Assembly (NCBI GenBank): GCA_000467715.1
Contig: AJFK01000021.1
Coordinates: 1 to 64,000, forward strand
Reading direction: 5' to 3'
DNA length: 64,000 bases
DNA from: Hysterium pulicare CBS 123377
Lineage: Eukaryota; Ascomycota; Dothideomycetes; Hysteriales; Hysteriaceae
Below, one piece after another: positions 21,888-32,909 of this stretch (position 1 is its first letter; every line of letters starts with the position of its first letter). Below the pieces are notes generated by a model. That model had not been told where the DNA came from and did not search any database. It saw only the letters and a list, made by a program, of their open reading frames with translations. The translations under genes and the position numbers were made by a program.

Positions 21888-24320
21888 TCAAGTCTCTTGA
21901 TACGTCTTAAACATACCCACATACTCGAAAAAGCTCGCCTTAAAAAAGCGTTCTTGTGTCGTCAAGTTAACATACTAGATTCACATCAGCCTCTTAATAA
22001 CTCCCTCTCCAAACCTCATCGCTTTTTGCTTGCTTTATTCTTCCCTCCCCAACCACTTTCTACTATATAGAGAATTAATCTCACCTGCATCCCAAATTTC
22101 ACCGTAAACCCACTCGTCCACTCCAAATTATCATAGATGCTCCAAGCGAGCGTGCCAACAACGTTCACTCCCTCGCTGATCGCGGTGAGGATCCCTTCGA
22201 GGTAGCTCTTGTAGTAGGAGGAGCGGATCGGATCGGATCGAAGAGGATGTCAGCGCGGACGGTCTTGAGGGCTTCGAAGGGTTCGGAGAAGCCAAATTCA
22301 GAGATGGCTATGCCGCCCTGGTTCAAGTTTAGTATCAAGTAAAATAGATAAAAGAGGAAGATGCTGGAATGGAAGACGAGGAAAGGGAAGGTGAGTCGCT
22401 ACTTTAGGCTTCCAGGTATCTTGAATGTAGTGTAAGAAGATTGGCACCCAATCCGGCGCCGCATTCAGCCATGTTGTTCCTGGATCCCCCGCAGGCCCTA
22501 TATTCCAATAATCATTAGCATATACATTAGTAGTGTTGTAACATCCAGGCCACAGCGGATTCGAAGTGTTAGCTAAGCAACCCTCGATGCCATCATCAGG
22601 CGCCATGTAGAAAGAGCTCGTGTACGCATCATGTGCGAAGATGTCGGCGCTTCCAGTGATGTTTGCTTTTTCCGCGTCGCTGAATTCGGGTAGGAAGGAA
22701 GAGACATTGGATTTTAATGTTGAAGGATAGTCGCCGTTGATAAAGATAGGGTTGGCGAACCAACCTTCGTTGAAGTCCCAGGCGCGCTGGACGGCTTGCG
22801 CGTCGGCTGATGATGAGGTAAGAGGGATCTTGAATCCGCCGTTGTTTTTGAAAGAGATGGTAATGTTTGGGTTTATTGATTTTCCGAGCCTATACGCAGA
22901 CGCATGGGCTAGAAGTGCGTGGTGGCCGCAGACACAAGGCTGCTCTTTCGGAGGGATGGAGGTTTTCTTGAAGTAGTTTTCGGGTAGGGGATGAAATCCG
23001 CAGAAGACAACGGGCTCATTAATGGTGAACCAGTAAGGTACTTTCGATGCATAACGAGTGAAGACTATGCGGGCATATTCTGTAAAATCGGAAACGATAT
23101 TGGAGCTTAGCCAGCCACCATAAGTATTTTGTAGGAGAAGGGGTGTATCCCAGTGGTAGAGTGTTGCCATTGGTATAATGTTGTACTGCAAACAAGTATC
23201 GATGAGGTCATCATAATGGGCTAACGCTTGTGCATTGATGGGACCTGAACCGAAAGGGAGAATTCTGGACCAAGATATTGAGAACGAGTACGATTTAATG
23301 CCTATAGCGGCTATACGAGCGATATCTTAAGAGCCATATTAGCAAAACCTGGAGATCTTGTCAAAACATTGAGGCTTCCTGCGCTAGCTTGCTCCTTTTC
23401 CGTTAGAAGTGTGTTAGAAGGGTAAGGTTGAATCTCGGTATCAATGGCACCGAAAACATCAAAGCTTCGCAACTACGACGATCTGCTTCAACTTGCAGTG
23501 TCTTTTTGAAGAATCCCAGTACAACGATTCCGAATGCAAATAAAGCCTCACCTTCTTTATACTGATAGTAGTTGTTATCAGCAATATCTCCTGTGTCGTT
23601 GTTCTTGATATAATCCGTAACCCTGTGAGTCAAGACATCCCATACGCTGGGACCACCGCCCTCATCCTTGACTGCTCCCTCAATCTGATAGGCTGCGCCG
23701 GCAACACCATACCAGAAGTCTTTGGGAAATTTCCAGCTTTCGTTCTTGCTCTGCATAGGAACCTGCTGGCCAGTGGGAAACGGAGGGTAGTATAGTGTTG
23801 GCGGTGCGATCAGTGAGCTTGAAGGTACCGATGTCAGTGCGACGGTAGTGTTGATGGAAAAAGTTGATATCGGGCCCACATAGAAGTCCCAGAGGTCTGC
23901 TAAGATTAGAACTTCCGCATTTAACGTTTCTGAAGACGTTGAGCAGGCCGATTCAATTGCAAGAGCGCCATGGAGTGTCTTTAGGAGTCCCGCCAGGCTT
24001 TGGTAACGACAGTAGACAGATACATGGTCCTCATTGTAAATTTAGAAACAGTTAAAGTTCCCATGAAGCACAATAACAATGATGAGAGTACAGTTCACAC
24101 ACGATGGATGAGACAATGAGCCCACAGGAGATTGTACAACGTCTGAGTGAAGTAACTAAGCACACATACCGTCCACAGAAACATCGACACTAGTAGTTAG
24201 GGTAAGGGTACTTGATGTTTGGGTACCCTCGGAAACGGTGGACGTAGGTACAGCAGACTTTTGTGAAGCCACGAAGGAAATGCCTGCTAGAAGCAGGACA
24301 ATGGCAGTTGAGGAGCGCAT
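21888..24320 (-). pseudogene. GH1 family beta-glucosidase with its frame broken by a GATCG repeat
   Basis: Exons (minus) 24320-24170, 23896-23552, 23325-22403, 22317-22085 and 21974-21888 code for a secreted GH1 enzyme. It has a signal peptide (MRSSTAIVLLLAGISFVAS), a Ser/Thr linker and the TIM barrel from about residue 85. Acid/base Glu269 lies in FTINEP and the nucleophile Glu480 in ISEFGFS. The exons total 1739 nt, five more than a multiple of three. At 22226-22240 the unit GATCG stands three times. Past it, the expected C-terminal sequence (LAWSIYDNLEW, FGMQ, then the last exon YVNLTTQERFFKASFFEYV) continues in another frame. As written, translation stops about 25 codons after residue 503 and loses the aglycone-site motif. 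All other parts look intact, so the break is recent, strain-specific or a sequencing error. The exon 2 acceptor has an in-phase alternative slightly upstream. Confidence 0.8.
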
Positions 24321-24718
24321 TGTAGAAGACAGAAGCGAAAGATGAAAACAATGAAGCCAGACATGATGCTGCCACAGTGCACACATTTTAGACTTCCATT
24401 CTCGCGACGCTGATGCTCCAGCTTAGGCGGGGAAGCTCGGTGAAGGTAGAGATACATCCGGGGTAAGTTGGCCATGGGTTGCGGGGTAAATGCCAGGGAC
24501 GAAGGTCAGATTCATATGTATCGGAGAAAAACAGACACGACGTCGCCCAGGCCATCTGGAATTAGCTGAGGATTACTCATGATGAAGTAGGAATGCCCGC
24601 AGACATGACACTTGGAGATGGACTTGGCTCGTCAATCGAGATGGTTGTTCTCACGACTAACCCGTTCAAGGTTGGTCGGCTGGGCCCAGTTTCGAAGCCT
24701 GACGTAGCGCGGGGTGCC

Positions 24719-24731
24719 TTCCGGAACCTTC
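24719..24731 (+). promoter_or_regulatory. Heat-shock element upstream of Hsp104
   Basis: TTCCGGAACCTTC is a perfect three-unit TTC-nn-GAA-nn-TTC element for heat-shock factor (HSF1). It lies about 240 bp before the Hsp104 start codon and 80 bp before a TATATAT box at 24811-24817. It could also influence the divergent GH1 gene. Confidence 0.75.
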
Positions 24732-24810
24732 GAGTTTTGTCCATGCACAACTCGACTCGTCTGGATGTGACTGGTTGCTTCATTGTCACTCCACCAAGAG
24801 CCAGCCTTTC

Positions 24811-24817
24811 TATATAT
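24811..24817 (+). promoter_or_regulatory. TATA box of Hsp104
   Basis: TATATAT lies about 155 bp before the ATG and 80 bp after the heat-shock element, a usual distance for a stress-induced fungal promoter with a leader of about 120 nt. Confidence 0.5.
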
Positions 24818-24968
24818 TCGTCGCCTCCTCCTCGACGACGTCTCCTCTGCACAAACTCGAACCAAACCTACAGACATCACACTCTCTCGCAATTCCGAGC
24901 AACAAACAAACAGCACCCTCACTGAACACAGCGCGTCGAGTCGCTTCCAACTCTCCAATTCCTTCACC

Positions 24969-27755
24969 ATGACTTCGGGCATGAGCTTTACCGATCGGGC
25001 ATCCAAGGCCCTTGCCGATGCTCAAGAACTAGCAGTACAATACGCACATTCACAGCTACAACCCATACATCTCGCCGTCTCTCTCATCGACCCTCCTCCA
25101 GATCAGTCCAAGGACCAGCAAAACAAAGGCCACGAAACTCACGCTCAAGCCTCTGCACCTCTGTTTCGACAAGTCGTCGAGCGTGCTCACGGCGACCCTC
25201 AGCTACTAGATCGAGCGTTGAAGAAGGCTTTGGTACGCTTACCCAGCCAGGACCCAGCACCAGAGCATGTCGCAGTTGCGCCCTCGTTTCGAAAAATCCT
25301 GAGCTCGGCCCAGGAACTTAGCAAGACACAAAAGGATAGCTACATAGCGGTCGACCACCTCATTCAATGTCTGGTCCAGGACTCGAATATTCAGCGTTGT
25401 CTCGCCGATGCCAACATTCCGAATACCAAGCTTATCAACGAGGCTGTACAACAGATACGAGGAACAAAGCGTGTGGACTCTAAGAATGCCGATGCGGAAG
25501 AGGAAAATGAGAACCTCAAGAAATTCACAATTGACATGACTGCCATGGCCCGGGATGGTAAAATCGACCCCGTTATTGGTCGAGAGGAGGAAATCCGACG
25601 AGTCATTCGAATTCTCTCTCGACGAACCAAGAACAATCCTGTGCTCATCGGTGAGCCTGGTGTCGGTAAAACTACAGTCGTTGAGGGTCTGGCTAGCCGA
25701 ATCGTTGATGCTGATGTACCTGCGAACTTGGCAGCATGTAAATTACTGTCCCTGGATGTAGGTGCATTGGTCGCAGGCAGCAAATACCGCGGCGAATTCG
25801 AGGAACGTATGAAGGGTGTATTGAAAGAAATTGAAGACTCTAGGGAGATGATAGTGCTCTTCGTTGACGAGATGCACCTACTCATGGGAGCTGGCTCTTC
25901 AGGGGAGGGTGGCATGGATGCTGCAAATCTACTGAAGCCCATGCTCGCCCGTGGCCAACTCCACTGCATCGGTGCCACCACGTTGAGCGAGTACCGAAAA
26001 TACATTGAGAAGGATCAAGCTTTCGAGCGTCGTTTCCAGCAAGTGATAGTCAAGGAGCCCTCAATTCCTGAGACCATCTCTATCTTGCGCGGTCTGAAGG
26101 AGCGATACGAAACGCATCACGGTGTTACCATCTTAGACGGTGCCATTGTGTCTGCAGCAACCCTTGCCGCACGCTATCTTACTTCACGTCGTCTTCCGGA
26201 TTCCGCTGTTGATCTGGTCGATGAAGCTGCAGCTGCCGTTCGTGTAACTCGAGAATCCCAACCCGAGGCTCTTGACAATCTAGAGCGACGACTACGCCAG
26301 TTACAGATTGAAATCCACGCCTTGGATCGAGAAAAGGACGAGGCGTCGCGCTCGCGTCTTCGAGAGGCAAAAGCAGAAGCTGCCAATGTCGAGGAAGAGC
26401 TGAAGCCACTGCGGGAGAAGTATGAGCGAGAAAAGGCACGGAGCAAAGATATCCAAGAAGCGAAGATTAAGCTCGACCAACTCAAAGTCAAGCTTGCCGA
26501 AGCGGAACGTATGCGCGATATTCAGACTGCCTCTGACCTGAAGTACTACGCTATTCCCGATGTCGAGGCTCGCATCAATCAGCTAGAGGTAGACAAGGCA
26601 AAGGCTGAGCTGGAAATGTATAACCGCCAAGGTGGTGCAGGCGAGGCATTGCTCACTGATGCCGTTGGACCTGATCAAATCAACGAGATCGTCGCACGGT
26701 GGACAGGCATTCCCGTCACACGTCTGAAGACAACGGAGAAGGAGAAGCTTCTCAATATGGAGAAGCATTTGGGCGACGTCGTCATCGGTCAACGAGAGGC
26801 TGTCGTATCAGTTTCGAACGCGATCCGATTGCAACGTTCCGGGCTCGCCAATCCTAATCAGCCCCCAAGCTTCCTCTTCTGCGGTCCATCCGGTACGGGT
26901 AAGACACTTCTTACCAAGGCTTTAGCAGAATTCCTCTTCGACGACTCCAAAGCCATGATCCGATTCGATATGTCTGAATACCAGGAGCGTCACTCACTCA
27001 GCCGAATGATTGGTGCTCCACCAGGTTACGTTGGCCACGATGCCGGAGGCCAACTTACCGAATCCCTTCGTCGCCGTCCATTCTCCATTCTTCTCTTTGA
27101 CGAGGTGGAAAAAGCCGCCAAGGAAGTCCTCACTGTACTTCTCCAGCTCATGGATGATGGTCGTATCACCGACGGCCAGGGCCGTGTTGTCGACGCAAAG
27201 AACTGTATCGTCGTTATGACATCTAACTTGGGCGCCGAGTACCTTGCACGACCTAATGCTCCTGATGGCAAGATCGACCCCACGACTAAGGAAATGGTTA
27301 TGGGCGCTCTCCGCAATTATTTCCTTCCCGAATTCCTCAACCGTATCTCCAGCGTCGTCATCTTCAACCGTCTTACGCGGCGCGAGATCCGTAAGATTGT
27401 GGACGTACGCATGATCGAGATCCAGAAACGCCTCTCCAGCAACGGACGGAACGTCAAGATCGAAATGACAAACGAAGTCCGCGATTACCTAGGCAGCGCC
27501 GGATACTCGCCTGCCTACGGTGCTCGTCCACTAGCCCGGTTGATCGAGAAGGAAGTCCTCAACCGCCTAGCCGTCCTCATCCTCCGCGGCGCCATCAAAG
27601 ATGGCGAAATCGCTCGTGTGGTGCTAGAGGATGGACATGTGCAGGTTCTACCCAACCACACAGACAGCGATATAGATGAAGACAGTGAGATGTACGATGA
27701 AGAAGATGCTGTCCATGAGTTAGATGATGAGGCTGGTATGGACCTCTATGACTAA
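24969..27755 (+). CDS. hsp104: Hsp104/Hsp98 protein disaggregase (ClpB family)
   Basis: An intronless frame of 928 residues. The start is the ATG in CACCATGACTTCG, which gives the family's N-terminus (SFTDRASKALADAQELA); the frame is open further upstream but has no ATG there. The Clp N domain is followed by AAA+ module 1 with Walker A GEPGVGKTT (about 228) and Walker B LFVDEMHLL. A coiled-coil middle domain (about 405-525) follows, then AAA+ module 2 with Walker A GPSGTGKT (about 639) and Walker B LLFDEVEKA. The C-terminus is strongly acidic, as in cytosolic fungal Hsp104. The enzyme threads aggregated proteins through its hexameric pore together with Hsp70 and Hsp40. The absence of introns suits expression during heat shock, when splicing fails. 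A perfect heat-shock element lies upstream. Confidence 0.97.
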   Translation: MTSGMSFTDRASKALADAQELAVQYAHSQLQPIHLAVSLIDPPPDQSKDQQNKGHETHAQASAPLFRQVVERAHGDPQLLDRALKKALVRLPSQDPAPEHVAVAPSFRKILSSAQELSKTQKDSYIAVDHLIQCLVQDSNIQRCLADANIPNTKLINEAVQQIRGTKRVDSKNADAEEENENLKKFTIDMTAMARDGKIDPVIGREEEIRRVIRILSRRTKNNPVLIGEPGVGKTTVVEGLASRIVDADVPANLAACKLLSLDVGALVAGSKYRGEFEERMKGVLKEIEDSREMIVLFVDEMHLLMGAGSSGEGGMDAANLLKPMLARGQLHCIGATTLSEYRKYIEKDQAFERRFQQVIVKEPSIPETISILRGLKERYETHHGVTILDGAIVSAATLAARYLTSRRLPDSAVDLVDEAAAAVRVTRESQPEALDNLERRLRQLQIEIHALDREKDEASRSRLREAKAEAANVEEELKPLREKYEREKARSKDIQEAKIKLDQLKVKLAEAERMRDIQTASDLKYYAIPDVEARINQLEVDKAKAELEMYNRQGGAGEALLTDAVGPDQINEIVARWTGIPVTRLKTTEKEKLLNMEKHLGDVVIGQREAVVSVSNAIRLQRSGLANPNQPPSFLFCGPSGTGKTLLTKALAEFLFDDSKAMIRFDMSEYQERHSLSRMIGAPPGYVGHDAGGQLTESLRRRPFSILLFDEVEKAAKEVLTVLLQLMDDGRITDGQGRVVDAKNCIVVMTSNLGAEYLARPNAPDGKIDPTTKEMVMGALRNYFLPEFLNRISSVVIFNRLTRREIRKIVDVRMIEIQKRLSSNGRNVKIEMTNEVRDYLGSAGYSPAYGARPLARLIEKEVLNRLAVLILRGAIKDGEIARVVLEDGHVQVLPNHTDSDIDEDSEMYDEEDAVHELDDEAGMDLYD

Positions 27756-28687
27756 ATTTGCTTCATAGGATCTACACCTCATCACTTCGTCCTTTGAGAA
27801 TCTCCTACGTTGATCGCCATTTCCAGCCGAGCTACATATATGCGATGCGCTTGGCGTTCTTCCTTTACTTCCGCCGATTTAGATGATTGGCATTGCTTGA
27901 AAAAGCGATAGATATTAGCAGGTGTTTTCTTTCTTGATATGTAATTCAAACGATTAGCATTGGCGTTTCAAGCTTTTGGGTATTGATCCCTTCATGAAGA
28001 TTATGAGTGGATGAGCATGATATATAGGCGCACTGGAGGATTGCTTACCTAGGCATCATAGTTGTATATGCAAAGTTCAAAATCAAAACTTTTCAAACAA
28101 ATGATACCGAGACTTGATGCTTGTGAATTTGTGCTGGTGAATGCCTTGATGGAATCTTACTATTTTTGTAATACCCTAACACTCTCAAGCCTTGTTGGAT
28201 TTCCATTCTTGCGATGCTCCAATGCTCTGTTGATTTAGGGCCGCCAATCCCCCATACGCACTCAACACGCATATTAGACACGAAGACGGTGATAGGACAG
28301 TAAAGTATGTAATTCAATAACCAGCAAAGGCAACCGGTACTTCCTACTTGGTTCACAATTTAAGAAAAACCGAACAAAGGGAAGGGAGGGCAAAGCCGGG
28401 TATACTCCTAATTGCGGTCTTGACATAAAATCCCCGGAACGCCTTGATATATGTGGAAACAAACGCTAAGAAGACGGAAGAAGAGAAAGGTTTGAAAAAT
28501 AAAGGTAATGGGGGACAAGAAGGAAAGGAGAAGATGTGGTGGGGATTAGGGAAAGGAATGCGCTGGATAGTCAGAGAAGAAAGAAAAAGAAGTTCAGTCT
28601 GTAAGCTCGCCGGGGCAGAAGACCCGACCCACCCATCCATTCATCCTCCTACATCCCCGTCCTCCACAAAGGAAATACGAAGAGCAG
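27756..28687. other. Convergent 3' flanks, nothing recognised
   Basis: This stretch lies between the 3' ends of Hsp104 and the ribonucleotide-reductase inhibitor gene. Only short open frames and purine-rich low-complexity sequence (28450-28600) are present. Confidence 0.45.
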
Positions 28688-29716
28688 CTAAACCCCACCC
28701 ATCTCCACCTCACCCGTTCCCCCCTCCCAAGAAGGCTTCAAGAAGTCAGCCTCGTCGAAATCATCGTGATGCCTCTCCTCACTCCCCCCTCGTTCTGCAT
28801 TCTCTAGATCAAGATCCATGCCCTGACCCTGCGCCTTCAACAACGCCTCGTCGAATCCCTCTATCTGCACTTGCTGCCGCCGCATATTCCGCGTCCGGGG
28901 CTGCGCGAAGGGTCGCAGAGCCGTCTCATTGGGACTGGTGTTGCCGAACGAGATCGTATGGCTGGGTGTGCTGGAGAGAGGGGAAACGGGGACTTCGTCT
29001 TCGGTCTTCGAGCGGGCGAATAGGAAGTTCGTGTTTAGGGTGATGTGTGCAGATGCCATGTCTTCGTCCATCCAAGACCGTTTATTCGAGTTGAATGGAT
29101 TGGGGTTCCGCGCCGGTGCCGAATCAGTCGATATGGTGGACGAAGTGGAGGTGGCGGAGTCTTGAGAGGAGAGGAAGGGGATGGTGAAGGCTTCGGCGGG
29201 GAGGGGATAGAGGAGGCCTTGTGCTGGGACTGGCTTGGTCATTCCACTGCCTGCATTGCCTTCGCCCTCTGTATGTGTGCTTCCGTATAAATGAGTGTTT
29301 GTGACAGGTTGTTCGGCAAATCCGCCTATCTTGTGCAGGCCACAGAATGGTAGGAGTTCGCGTGGATGTTGATATTCGTCCGGTACGGGTTCCTTTGGGG
29401 GTTTCACGCTGTATATGTCATTGCTGCTGGTAGGAGTAGTATTTGTATTGATGGTGTGCAATTGCTTGTGCGTTTTATAGCCTTCCGGGACCGATTTTCG
29501 CACCCGCATGCCGACGTTCAGTAGCGATGCTTGTACGGGAGCAGGGAGTTGTGGCGCTGTTATCCTTCCGTGGTGGCTGTAAGACGTTGCACCTAAGGCG
29601 GGGTTCTGGAAATCGTGTCCCTCGCCACTCCGCGAGAAGAAGCTGGTGATGGAAGGTTGAAAGGGTCGTTTAACTCGCGGGGTTGATGTGGACGTGGACG
29701 TAGAGGTCGCGGGCAT
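28688..29716 (-). CDS. Ribonucleotide reductase inhibitor (Spd1/Dif1/Sml1 type)
   Basis: An intronless frame of 342 residues from the ATG at 29716 (MPATSTSTS...). Two short conserved blocks identify it: KRPFQPSITSFFSR at about residues 15-29, and ASLLNVGMRVRKSVPEGYK at about 66-84, the RNR-inhibitor motif of Dif1/Spd1-like proteins. The acidic DFDEADFLKPSW close to the C-terminus resembles the region that contacts the large reductase subunit. The rest is low complexity and probably disordered. These proteins restrain dNTP synthesis by holding or relocating reductase subunits and are destroyed in S phase or after DNA damage. The protein is much longer than the yeast forms, which is usual in Pezizomycotina. 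An ACGCGT site lies about 305 bp upstream. Confidence 0.8.
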   Translation of the reverse strand: MPATSTSTSTSTPRVKRPFQPSITSFFSRSGEGHDFQNPALGATSYSHHGRITAPQLPAPVQASLLNVGMRVRKSVPEGYKTHKQLHTINTNTTPTSSNDIYSVKPPKEPVPDEYQHPRELLPFCGLHKIGGFAEQPVTNTHLYGSTHTEGEGNAGSGMTKPVPAQGLLYPLPAEAFTIPFLSSQDSATSTSSTISTDSAPARNPNPFNSNKRSWMDEDMASAHITLNTNFLFARSKTEDEVPVSPLSSTPSHTISFGNTSPNETALRPFAQPRTRNMRRQQVQIEGFDEALLKAQGQGMDLDLENAERGGSEERHHDDFDEADFLKPSWEGGTGEVEMGGV

Positions 29717-32700
29717 GATGATTGAAAGGGGAGACGATGGCGGAGGATTCAATGGAGGGATGAGGGGACCAATCCTTGTCCCTCGCCGCTGGAAATGGAA
29801 ACGGTAATGTTGTTTTGTTGATGCACCTGGGCAGTCCGGGGGTCTAGATGCTGGGGCCACGGGGCTCGTAACTGGAAGAATGGCCTGGGGGTTGCACGAG
29901 TTGGCAGGTGGCCTTTGAAGACGAGAGAGTTCTGTAAGAGTGGATTCGTGACGCAGGTCCGAAGATGAAATAGAACAGGTTGGTTGCAGTGCAAACCCCC
30001 CAAGCGCGTGAACTTCGCGGACGCGTTGGACTATCTGAAGCCGCCACTCCCCGAACGACAGACTAAATGTCTGACACTTGTCGCTCGTTCATCTACATGA
30101 ATCACGACCTTCTTGATGAAGGAATTGACTTGTTGTCGCGTTTTAAGTAATAATAGTAACGGGAATTCACTTATCGTCTCCAGTTAAGTCAGCATCTCAA
30201 TGCGCACAATGGAAACTGGGAAGTCGCGTTACACAAAGTTTCTAGAGTAAATCGGTGGCGATATCAATGCCACCAGACTCGTCTCATCAAAGTCCTTTTC
30301 TCATCCTCGTCAATTATGATGAATCACCTGTTCCACCTCAGCACGTTTTAAAGCCTCTCAGTCGTTCTTTTATCACGGAGTTCACAATGCAAACGAATTC
30401 CAACATCCGCATCCCGCCAAGAACTCGTGTCATCTTCTGGGCACAGCTTTATGCGCTCGTGCTTATTATAAGCTCGCTGCAATGGAGAAATGCAAGATAA
30501 AGTGGCGCAATCTAGATTTTTATGCATGGTCTTAGATCCACTCTGCTGGCTTTTCATTCTTTAGAATGGTTAATCGCCACCTAGCAGTTGCGCTTCCGGG
30601 AAGGGTATAATCCTCAATTACAGGTCAACGTCTTCTGACTGGAAACTAAGTAACGGCGTGACGCGATTTTTTGATGAAGAGGAGGAAATAAATCCATTTG
30701 TGTTGTTGTAGAGTAATGGCGTACGTCGACCACGCTTGCAAATACCAGTCTTCTCGCGCAGACAGTTTGGACTCCGTACCACATATCAAAACACATGCTT
30801 CGACCAAGACCATTCGCAGCAGTCTAGGAAGTCCACATATCTAACACCGACCACTCTGGGCTCCCTTTAGCGCGTCTTCAGATGCACCACCCTATACGAA
30901 TATCTTATTAGCGACCATACTTCCTGTGAGGCTTCGCGGGGACGACGATTACCTCCTTGTCCTCTCCTTGAATAGGACTCGATAGCCGCAAAATTTACAC
31001 CTAACCGGGTCGCTTGGCTTTAGTTTCATAACGAAAGCGCAATATTCGCACCTCCGTTTCGTAGATGAAAGGCAAGCTGATTGCTTGCGGTAAAGGACTG
31101 CTGTTCGCTAGCTGACGCAGAAGTGGTAGCTTGGGATGACATAAGGGGATGAAAGACAAGGGGTTCAGAATTAAGATTGTGGGAGGATTGAGTGTCAATT
31201 TTCCAACCCATCTAGAAGTGGTTGGGAAAATACATGAACGCATAAGACTGATGTAAACTTAGCAGGCTTCAACCTCCCAATGAGTAAGTACAGATCAGAA
31301 TGTATACACCACACTACACTGCACTCCACCCCTACTTCATGTATGCTAGAATCAATCAAAGCTCTAACTTCTCAAAAAGATCATTTCAAACCATCTCTTT
31401 CTCCGCCCCACCAAACTCAATCGCCTCAAATATGCCACCCTCCCCAAATGACAATTCCCCCAAAACACCCTTCACCGCTACCATCTCCATCCCTCTCTTC
31501 CGCATCCGCTTGGCGCTGCGAATACTGAGCCTTCATCCTAAACTTTGACCCCGACGATCCCATCAAATGCACTTTCTACGGACACGGGGTGCTTTTCAAC
31601 GCAAGGACGAAAAGGGAGGCAGGGTGTCAAAGTTTTGGGGGGTTAGTGACGAAGAGAGAGCTGGGAAAGGAGGGAATCAAGGGACGCAAGGCCGATGAGA
31701 TGGTTAGGGTAGTTCATTTGAAGGCGCGGTAAAGGGGATGCGAGGGTATTGGGGTTAATTGGTAACGTACGGTGGCTTGAGTTGGAGGAGGGGAGTTTGT
31801 GGGGAATGGGTGGTAGTCACTGGACCTATGTTAAACAAATGGGTTTATGGATTAGTCTAGAATCGAGAAGATTAGCTCTGCACTACATACCACACTACAA
31901 ATCAGCAAACACACTAAAGAGGAGAAAAGATTGAGCTATCTTAGCACTATGTGCCGTTCGACCTATTTCCCAGATCCCATTTTTATCCGTCCATTCATTC
32001 TTAATTAGCACTGTCACTACTCTGGGCTTATAGCCTAATCCATCTATCATAACCACGTCATGTTTCACTGTAAAAGCCGTCACAAAGAACCACCACAAAC
32101 ATGAATCTCAGGGATGTTGAAAAGGTCAAAAGGTGAAGGGTTAAACATTCAAAGTCTAAACCGGGGTTCCAGGGTGAAAATCCGGGATAATGCGGTGTAT
32201 ACATAAAAAGAAAAATGACGGGGCGTTACAAGACTGGGAATCTTTTCAGGCAATAAATGCTGGATGCGATGAGAAGGGATGGTTGAATCGGGACGATTGC
32301 CAAAAAGACTGAATTGGAATAACAAAACTACATAGGGGTGTCTCCATGGTAATCACCTTTTCCAGGTTGATTCCTTACATGATTTGGGGGGCTACATGAT
32401 TCCTGTTGGAGGCAAACAGGTGTAAAAGGGGTTGGTGTGGGGTCGATGATTCGGAGGATGTCGCAAGGGGACGCATGTGCGGTGCGGGAGTTGGTGCTCG
32501 GCGCCGTACCCCTTAGCAAGCTAAAGACCTGCAAGACGGTCGGTCGGACGTTTTATGCAGAGTGCTCGATTTGGTGTGTTCGGACGGGGGCTACGTGGTC
32601 CCAAGGGGACGTGTGGTTTTTTCATCGCCATTCGAGGGGTGCGGTCGGGGGATCCGTGGCGGGGTGCTGGGGAGTGTTCGATCGTGGGCTCGGGTAGGGT

Positions 32701-32909
32701 AATGAGGCAACGTGGAGCTAGGGATCTCGCGGATGGTTTCCAAGGCTGAGTGCGGATTCCTGTAACCTAAAGAGACAAGAGCTTAGCCACAATGCCAGGC
32801 AATGCACCCATTTTGATAAATAAGGTGGTATGTAGGCCTTGAAGCAAAACCTTGCTCCGCTGGGCGCCCATTGAAGTTGGCGAGCCGAGTTGGGACAAGG
32901 TCATGGGGA
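29717..32909. other. 3.2-kb intergenic stretch with one interrupted open frame
   Basis: The left end holds the promoter of the reductase inhibitor (ACGCGT at 30021). At 31280-31732 one plus-strand frame is open except for a single TGA at 31526, and its second half reads like protein (AFILNFDPDDPIKCTFYGH), but no family is recognised. Elsewhere only short frames occur. I see no RNA gene. Confidence 0.35.
30021..30026 (+). promoter_or_regulatory. MluI cell-cycle box (ACGCGT) upstream of the RNR inhibitor
   Basis: ACGCGT is the core bound by MBF-type factors that drive G1/S genes. It sits 305 bp before the reductase-inhibitor start codon. A six-base palindrome can occur by chance. Confidence 0.3.

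Larger units (their letters stand above)
24321..24968. promoter_or_regulatory. Divergent promoter region between GH1 and Hsp104
   Basis: This 648-bp region drives GH1 leftward and Hsp104 rightward. The Hsp104 side holds a heat-shock element at 24719-24731 and a TATA-like box at 24811. No open frame here looks real. Confidence 0.6.

Noticed and set aside
25391-26005. 204-codon open frame antisense to Hsp104
   Set aside because: Ser/Arg-rich mirror of the conserved AAA+ module; a shadow of codon bias.
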